Positions 42,334 to 46,853 of a stretch of 46,853 nucleotides of DNA are shown piece by piece. The stretch lies in contig NZ_JAIXST010000287.1 in assembly GCF_027484545.1 (NCBI RefSeq), positions 1 through 46,853 on the forward strand, read 5' to 3'. The notes beneath the pieces were generated by a model, which saw only the letters and a list, made by a program, of their open reading frames with translations, ran no database searches and was not told the DNA's origin. This stretch comes from Runella sp. GTDB taxonomy: Bacteria; Bacteroidota; Bacteroidia; Cytophagales; Spirosomataceae. Within the stretch, counting starts at the first letter, position 1, and every line of letters begins with the position of its first letter. Made by a program: the position numbers and the translations under genes.

Positions 42334-43338
42334 TTAGTTGATTTTCTCCATTGTTACTTCATTTTCCAACGGCAATCCGCTCTCAAAATCTGAAAAGTTC
42401 TTTAGGGTCGTTAGCGCAATTTGGTCTAACGCTTCTTTTGTAAAAAAGCCTTGGTGGGGCGTAATCAATACATTAGGAAAAGACATCAGCCTTTCGATGA
42501 GGTCATCCTGAACAATACTTTCTGACAAATCTTTAAAGAATAATTTTTCTTCGCCTTCATACACGTCAATTCCTAAATAGCCCAATGTCTCGCTTTTTAA
42601 GGCATCAATGGCGTCCGAAGTTTTGATAATAGCACCCCTGCCCGTATTAATAAGCATGGCTTCTTTTTTCATTTTAGAAAAGGCAGTGCGATCGAAAAGG
42701 TGTTTCGTAGTAGGAGTGAGGGGGCAATGAATGGAAATAATATCCGAAGTATGCAGGAGCTCATCAAATGACTTGTATTCAACCCCTTTCCCTTTCAAAG
42801 CGTCAGATTCTTTAATATCACAGGCAATGACTTTACAGCCAAAGCCCTGCATGATGGCACAAAAAGCTCTTCCGATTTTTCCCGTTCCTACCACTCCCAC
42901 GGTTTTCCCAAAAAGATTAAAACCCATCAGGTTTTCTAAAGAAAAATTATTGTCTCGTACTCGCTGGTAGGCTTTATGGGTTTTCCTGTTCAAAGTCAAA
43001 ATAAGAGCGGTGGCGTGTTCTGCAATGGCCTGCGGCGAATACGCTGGCACTCTCATTACTTTAATATGATAGTCGGCGGCGGCGGCAATGTCTACATTAT
43101 CAAAACCGGCACTGCGGAGATCAATGAGCTTTATGCCGTTTTCCGACAATTTTTTGACGGTTTCTCGGTCTATTATATCCGTTAATAACACACAAACCAC
43201 CTCAAACCCTACGGCTAAATTTGTGGTCTGTGCATTCAATGAAACATCAAAATAGGTAAGACTGTGTTTACCATCCGTGTTAAATTTATCCAAATATTCC
43301 TGTTCGTAATATTTGGTACTGAATATAGCTGCTTTCAT
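42334..43338 (-). CDS. ldhA: D-lactate dehydrogenase-like 2-hydroxyacid dehydrogenase
   Basis: The 334-residue protein has the NAD fold VGVVGTGKIGRAFC followed by an acidic residue (ACDI), the substrate Arg in DLRSAGFDN, catalytic Arg/Glu region LINTGRGAIIKT and YLGIDVYEGEEKLFF, and the catalytic His in LITPHQGFFT. These match fermentative D-lactate dehydrogenase: pyruvate plus NADH to D-lactate. It is the first gene of the five-gene row ending at 38847. No convincing promoter box stands out just upstream. Confidence 0.9.
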   Translation of the reverse strand: MKAAIFSTKYYEQEYLDKFNTDGKHSLTYFDVSLNAQTTNLAVGFEVVCVLLTDIIDRETVKKLSENGIKLIDLRSAGFDNVDIAAAADYHIKVMRVPAYSPQAIAEHATALILTLNRKTHKAYQRVRDNNFSLENLMGFNLFGKTVGVVGTGKIGRAFCAIMQGFGCKVIACDIKESDALKGKGVEYKSFDELLHTSDIISIHCPLTPTTKHLFDRTAFSKMKKEAMLINTGRGAIIKTSDAIDALKSETLGYLGIDVYEGEEKLFFKDLSESIVQDDLIERLMSFPNVLITPHQGFFTKEALDQIALTTLKNFSDFESGLPLENEVTMEKIN

Positions 43339-43363
43339 ATTTTTTAGGCGCTTCCGCAGACCT

Positions 43364-43734
43364 TTACTTTCTTATAAATCGTTTTTTCATGTTCTCAAAA
43401 AATACCTCTCTGTTTTTTTTAAACACTTCCCGCAGCCGCCTTCTTGCTACTTTCACTTCACTTCCATCCGTCATTAAAATGCAAAGTTTTGTCCTACGAA
43501 ATCGCACAATAAAGTTGCGATTAACAAAATGGCTCTCTTGTGTATACGTAAGAATTCGGGCGGTAAACAGGCCTCGTACAAACTGAGGGTTTTAGAAGAA
43601 AGGTGCTGCGTTCCGTCTGTGAGAATGAAGAGGGTGTAGTTTCCATCACCGGTCAAACGCAGTACCTCATGCCACAGAAATGGCAATTTATACTTATTTG
43701 CATAAAAGCGGGTGGAGCAAAATGAGTGGTTCAT
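43364..43734 (-). pseudogene. Single-domain LytTR DNA-binding regulator, frameshifted
   Basis: From the ATG at 43732-43734 the frame reads through most of a LytTR domain (LPFLWHEVLRLTGDGNYTLFILTDG, LSSKTLSLYEACLPPEFLRIHKRAIL) and ends early at 43474. One missing base near 43525 would continue it as VNRNFIVRFRRTKLCILMTDGSEVKVARRRLREVF and end at TAA 43364-43366. Joined, it is a compact LytTR regulator without receiver domain, as common in Cytophagales. LytTR proteins bind direct repeats about 21 bp apart, the same spacing as in the five promoter modules here. Confidence 0.75.
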
Positions 43735-43765
43735 CGTCGGCAAGGGTAAAGAAATCAGTATAGCA

Positions 43766-44098
43766 TCAATCCCCTTTATCTTCTTCCAAATCGTTATGAT
43801 TATCTCCGCCTAAACTGTAATAGTTGTTCTCTTCATCTTCACTTCCAACACTTTCCTGTTGGTTATCCAATTCGGAGCCCGGCACGTCCAAATCACTGCC
43901 CATGGGGTCTTCGCTGAAATCTTTTTCGTTTCTGGTGCCTTCCGGTTCATTGGCTACTTTCAAGTGCGAAATATCCTCAGGGTCAATATCTTCTTCTTTT
44001 TTGAACTGCCGGTAAATATCTTCATCGGGAGGGTATAATGGATAGTCCGGCAAGTTTTTCGCTTCTTTGCTTTCGGTCTCCTGACCTTGCCGATTCAT
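43766..44098 (-). CDS. Conserved acidic hypothetical protein
   Basis: I use the ATG at 44098 (MNRQGQETESKEAKNLP), leaving a product of 110 residues; a start seven codons upstream is possible. The sequence is strongly acidic and largely disordered: LPDYPLYPPDEDIYRQFKKEEDIDPEDIS, then KDFSEDPMGSDLDVPGSELD and GSEDEENNYYSLGGDNHNDLEED. I recognise this composition and order from stress-region proteins of other Bacteroidota, always hypothetical. No fold or enzyme motif is visible. It lies directly upstream of the LytTR gene. Confidence 0.7.
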   Translation of the reverse strand: MNRQGQETESKEAKNLPDYPLYPPDEDIYRQFKKEEDIDPEDISHLKVANEPEGTRNEKDFSEDPMGSDLDVPGSELDNQQESVGSEDEENNYYSLGGDNHNDLEEDKGD

Positions 44099-44174
44099 TT
44101 TAACAAGTCTTTTTCTCATCTGAATTAATTAATAGGTTCTGTAAGCGTTATACTGGGCCGATAAAAGCAATGGA

Positions 44175-44465
44175 TTAATTCCATTGTCCCCTTACCCAAT
44201 ACTGACCGCGTCGGTTGGTGTTCCAATGCCCCTGTCGATAAGAACGGCCATTTCTTGGCTTTGCCCAAGAGCCGTTTCGTTGATTATAGGTGCGTGATTG
44301 ACGGTTCCACACCCAGTCTCCATCTCTCCAAACATGCGCATCACTTGGACGTTGCGGTCTGTCAAAATTGCGGGAAGACGGCTGATCTCTCACATAAGCG
44401 GGGGCGCAAGCGTCAACGAATGAGACAAATGCGGCCAATACAATCAAAAAAACGAGTTTTTTCAT
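44175..44465 (-). CDS. Secreted YxW/WxxG-repeat protein
   Basis: I use the ATG at 44465 (MKKLVFLIVLAAFVSFVDACAP), which starts a signal peptide; the lipobox-like VDAC may lipidate Cys20, though A at -1 and D at -2 are unusual. The mature part (about 75 residues) is rich in Arg, Trp and Gly and built of W-x-x-G-x-W repeats (VWRDGDWVWNRQ, NGSWAKPRNG, GHWNTNRRGQYWVRGQWN). Such YXWGXW-like repeats are typical of small envelope proteins in Bacteroidota. It is immediately downstream of UspA. Confidence 0.7.
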   Translation of the reverse strand: MKKLVFLIVLAAFVSFVDACAPAYVRDQPSSRNFDRPQRPSDAHVWRDGDWVWNRQSRTYNQRNGSWAKPRNGRSYRQGHWNTNRRGQYWVRGQWN

Positions 44466-44499
44466 GGTCTTTATTTTTAACTTTTTCTTCCCTAAATCA

Positions 44500-44967
44500 T
44501 CATTGATTTTTAGTAGGAATGACATAAAGCGGTATCAACGTTTGGTGCAAGACCTGTTCGGTCACGCTTCCCATCACAATGGATTCCAACCATTTTTGGC
44601 TATGAGAGCCTAAGACAATAACGTCTACTTTGGAATCTTTAGCGGCTTCCAAAATAGAATCCGCTACGTCCCCTTCGATTATTAGCGTTTGAATGGTTTC
44701 ATCCCCTAAATGTTGTTTTGATTTATCCAGAAATTCCTGCGTTGATTTTTTAAGTTCGACCATAACATCGGGTTGAATAAAACCCGCATCAATATAGCCG
44801 TCAAAACCCATGATGGAAGAATAAGTAGCTGATGTATAATACATCGGATCTACGAGCACGTGTATCAAAGTAACTTCGGCACCGATAGATTTAGCTAAGG
44901 AATAACCGGCTTCCGCTACTTTTTGAGCAGTTGGATTGTAATCCAACGCGATCAATACTTTTTTCAT
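44500..44967 (-). CDS. Universal stress protein (UspA family)
   Basis: The 155-residue protein begins KKVLIALDYNPTAQKVAEAGYSLAKSIGAEVTLIHVLVDP and ends with the ATP-binding motif in VIVLGSHSQKWLESIVMGSVTEQVL (G-x2-S/G-x9-GS), so it is likely an ATP-binding Usp. Usp proteins promote survival in starvation or oxidative stress. It is preceded by the SHOCT protein gene and followed by the secreted repeat protein gene, all on one strand. Confidence 0.92.
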   Translation of the reverse strand: MKKVLIALDYNPTAQKVAEAGYSLAKSIGAEVTLIHVLVDPMYYTSATYSSIMGFDGYIDAGFIQPDVMVELKKSTQEFLDKSKQHLGDETIQTLIIEGDVADSILEAAKDSKVDVIVLGSHSQKWLESIVMGSVTEQVLHQTLIPLYVIPTKNQ

Positions 44968-45018
44968 TTTTATAGATGTTTTTTGTTATTACGGGGATAT
45001 ACGTATTTCCCTAAAATT

Positions 45019-45240
45019 TTAATCTATTTTCAACTGTTTTTTCTTGTCCTGATATTCCTGCGCGGAGATTTGGCCAGAAACAAATCGCCTCTGTAATATA
45101 TTCAGCGGCGAATCCCTTCGGGTACGTTCACCTGGGATGCCATAAGGAACTGCGAAAATCCAAAAAAGTAAAGCTATCCAAGCTATCCAAGCTATCCACC
45201 AAATTAGGTTCATTCCTGCATAATAATTTTCATAGAACAT
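45019..45240 (-). CDS. Small membrane protein with SHOCT domain
   Basis: This 73-residue protein has an N-terminal membrane helix (about 10-31) and a C-terminal SHOCT motif (SPLNILQRRFVSGQISAQEYQDKKKQL), the short helical domain for oligomerisation. The membrane part contains WIAWIAWIA, encoded by three exact copies of the 9-bp unit at 45172-45198. SHOCT proteins of this type are common near stress genes. The role here is not known. Confidence 0.8.
   Translation of the reverse strand: MFYENYYAGMNLIWWIAWIAWIALLFWIFAVPYGIPGERTRRDSPLNILQRRFVSGQISAQEYQDKKKQLKID
45172..45198. repeat. Triple 9-bp tandem repeat inside the SHOCT gene
   Basis: AGCTATCCA occurs three times in a row. It encodes W-I-A on the minus strand, within the membrane helix. 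The unit is a multiple of three, so length change would keep the frame. Confidence 0.85.
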
Positions 45241-45295
45241 ATTTTCAATATTTTAAATGTGAATGGATTAGTAAAATATAAGTAGTACTTAATTG

Positions 45296-45544
45296 TCAGC
45301 AAACAGGCCGTGATTTTGTTACTGTTTCTTCTGAATTTTTGGGTATTTCAGTATGCAGGTATGGGAATTCATATAGCCTATCTTCATTTTTTGTCTTAAA
45401 ATAAGAAGGATAAATTTCACTTGCTTTGGGTTTACTAATCTCCGGTACATTATCCTTAGATTTAGTAAAATTATAGCCAATAAGCAAAATCAAAGAAGTA
45501 ACCTGTAAGGCAAATGAAAAGCCTTCTGCCGTAAATAGTTTCAT
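45296..45544 (-). CDS. Hypothetical membrane-anchored protein, 82 residues
   Basis: The N-terminus has one hydrophobic helix (about 9-26, FSFALQVTSLILLIGYNF), followed by a polar, probably extracytoplasmic tail with several Tyr and Pro (IYPSYFKTKNEDRLYEFPYLHTEIP) and a C-terminal Cys. No family recognised. The reading frame is intact and in line with its neighbours on the minus strand, and the start codon has an A-rich upstream stretch. Confidence 0.5.
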   Translation of the reverse strand: MKLFTAEGFSFALQVTSLILLIGYNFTKSKDNVPEISKPKASEIYPSYFKTKNEDRLYEFPYLHTEIPKNSEETVTKSRPVC

Positions 45545-45618
45545 TTTTTTAATTTAATTCTGAATTTTCAAAGACATCATTTTGAAAATAATTTAGGAGA
45601 AAAGAATCATCATTTGAT

Positions 45619-46527
45619 TTATTCCATGAGTTGATTTCTGAAAGTAAGTGGGAATGACAGGTAAAAGGTAGTAGCAAGACCTTCTTCAGTTTCAAACCAA
45701 ATAGCACCGCCGGCGTGCTCTACCCCCCGTTTGGCAACGGCTAACCCCAAGCCTGTACCACCTTCCTTTGTGCTGAAATTTGGGAAAAATACTTTCGAGC
45801 GAATAGCCTCCGGAATGCCATCTCCATTGTCTTGAATTTCGATATAAACATTATTATCATCAATACGCAGACGTACCGTTATTTTAGGAAATCGGCCCTC
45901 TGGAACAGATTGGATTCCGTTGATAATCAGGTTGGTGATAATACCTCAAATGAGTTTTCGGTCTCCTAAGATATTGACTTTTTTTACTTCGAAATCGCGA
46001 TTAACGATGACTTTTGGATCATCTGCGTACAAATCAGCCGCTTTTTTAAGGACAGACACAATTTCAAACAATTCCTCCTTAGGTAGAGGCATGTTAGCAA
46101 AACTTGCAAAAGAGGTTGAAATGTCACTTAGGTTATCAATTTGTTCAATAAGAGAATCAAAGGTTTGGCGAATACGATCACTTTGAGGCAAATCGTAGGG
46201 TAAATCACGAAGTATGGTACGCTGCAATTGCTGAATAGTCAGTTTCATGGGCGTTAGTGGATTTTTTATGTCGTGAGCTACCTGTTTAGCCATTTCTCGC
46301 CATGCCGACCTTTTTTCGTTTTGGGCAAGTTCTGCCTTACTTTCATCCAACCTTGTCAGCATTTCATTAAAGGCTGTTACTACATCCCCTATTTCATCAT
46401 CTGATTTCCACTCGACGGGCTCATTAAGATGGTTTAGGTTGATTGTAGTAAATTTGCGGGACATGATCCGCAGCAGAATAGTCAGAAGATTGGAGGCCCA
46501 ATAAGAGTTGGGTGTATTGTCGTTCAT
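45619..46527 (-). pseudogene. NtrY-like sensor histidine kinase remnant: N-terminus missing, in-frame TGA in the ATPase domain
   Basis: Starting at the ATG at 46525-46527, the frame begins inside a HAMP domain (NEPVEWKSDDEIGDVVTAFNEMLTRL), then the phospho-acceptor region (SAWREMAKQVAHDIKNPLTPMKLTIQQLQ, His in VAHDIKNP). It reaches a TGA at 45946-45948. The frame continues without shift through GIITNLIINGIQSVP (N box), DNGDGIP (G1), FFPNFSTKEGGTGLGLAVAKR (F and G2 boxes) to TAA 45619-45621. The sensor part and membrane segments are absent upstream. The TGA sits where Trp or Arg would be expected. A non-functional relic is most likely. Confidence 0.85.
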
Positions 46528-46759
46528 TATCACATACAGAATAGAATAAACATTACCAAGTTAACTAACGAATGTTTTGTCGTACTTTTTGTATTTATTT
46601 AGCTTTTACCAAGAACACGTTGTACTTATGATTTATGATGTAGTACTTTTGGCATTGTTGAATATCTATAACGCTAAAGTAAATATAAAAAATGGTAGTT
46701 CTTAGAAAATTATTACGGACTACACCCGCACTCGGTTAACCCCTAACTCCGCCAAGAAA
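46528..46759. other. Short non-coding stretch upstream of the kinase remnant
   Basis: The HAMP domain begins abruptly just inside 46527, and I find no missing sensor-domain codons in this region in any frame. No inverted-repeat ends typical of an insertion sequence are evident. Confidence 0.4.
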
Positions 46760-46853
46760 TTACGTAATAGCTACTTGGAGTTTAGAGAGTAGTTTTTGGG
46801 TTTGGTTGGTTATGGGCTCAAGCACCCAATTGCCATTGATTCTTACTTTTCTA
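46760..46853 (-). CDS. C-terminal end of a short protein running off the window edge
   Basis: The minus strand is open from 46853 down to a TAA at 46760-46762, giving 30 codons beginning RKVRINGNWVLEPITNQ and ending LQVAIT. The composition is protein-like. The fragment could be the tail of a transposase beyond the window. Alternatively, if the replicon is a circle ending here, it joins in register with the frame at 68-1 as one protein of about 53 residues. I cannot decide between these. Confidence 0.4.
   Translation of the reverse strand, partial: RKVRINGNWVLEPITNQTQKLLSKLQVAIT

Noticed and set aside
4935-45948. Two in-frame TGA codons (4935-4937 in chrA, 45946-45948 in the kinase) might mean TGA is recoded or encodes selenocysteine.
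   Set aside because: TGA ends the SoxD-like gene at 15691-15693 in an ordinary way, no selenocysteine-type hairpin is evident after either codon, and neither position is an expected Cys. Mutation or error is simpler.
1-46853. CRISPR arrays, tRNA or rRNA genes, relaxase, integrase, and a plasmid replication initiator were looked for.
   Set aside because: I saw no regularly spaced repeats, no tRNA-like cloverleaf and no recognisable protein of these classes.
46760-46853. The C-terminal fragment at the window end as part of an insertion-sequence transposase.
   Set aside because: Too short to recognise a transposase motif, and no terminal inverted repeats are seen next to it.

Overview
The window looks like DNA from an aerobic Bacteroidota of the order Cytophagales (Runella/Dyadobacter/Spirosoma-like; this placement is inference). 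The grounds are a SusC/SusD pair, TAnnTTTG-type -7 boxes, a single-domain LytTR regulator, a DUF2490 protein, a 5-fold beta-flower protein and many small Bacteroidota-specific stress proteins. A ParA with an N-terminal helix-turn-helix, a ParB and two large palindromes nearby suggest a plasmid or plasmid-derived island. The two window ends join in frame into one short ORF, as a closed circle would, but I see no replication initiator, relaxase or integrase.

Layout. (1) 1-2.9 kb: a TipA-like MerR regulator with a recognisable operator, a secreted BNR-repeat propeller and a secreted beta-flower protein. (2) 2.9-6.5 kb, minus strand: a chromate-resistance operon led by an unusual ChrB-AraC fusion, then chrA (interrupted by an in-frame TGA), DUF2490 and a superoxide dismutase whose signal sequence is out of frame. 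(3) 6.5-7.4 kb: non-coding, with several strong hairpins. (4) 7.4-18.4 kb, plus strand: SusC, SusD, two DoxX-like membrane proteins, a SoxD-like cytochrome c, a SoxC-like molybdenum sulfite dehydrogenase and a frameshifted FAD oxidoreductase. This is a candidate uptake-plus-oxidation system for a sulfur compound. (5) 18.4-22.5 kb: cyanophycinase-like peptidase, DNA polymerase IV, parB and parA. (6) 22.5-45.6 kb, nearly all minus strand: a stress and redox block. It holds Dps, general stress protein, BON proteins, coiled-coil lipoproteins, a MacAB-type exporter, two old yellow enzymes, a SOUL protein, succinate-semialdehyde dehydrogenase, D-lactate dehydrogenase, a CurA-like reductase, a CbpA-type J protein, phosphoglycerate mutase, UspA and SHOCT. 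(7) 45.6-46.9 kb: remnant of a histidine kinase.

The most notable signal is a promoter module repeated before five genes of the stress block: two TTACAT-like elements (plus-strand orientation) spaced exactly 21 bp apart, a flanking ATTCACACAT element, and a CAYCTTTG-like -7 box 29-31 bp away. Direct repeats at 21-bp pitch are what LytTR regulators recognise, and a LytTR gene, itself frameshifted, lies in the same block.

At least six genes carry a single apparent disruption (sod leader, chrA, FAD oxidoreductase, macA tail, LytTR, histidine kinase), so either the element is decaying or the sequence contains errors.
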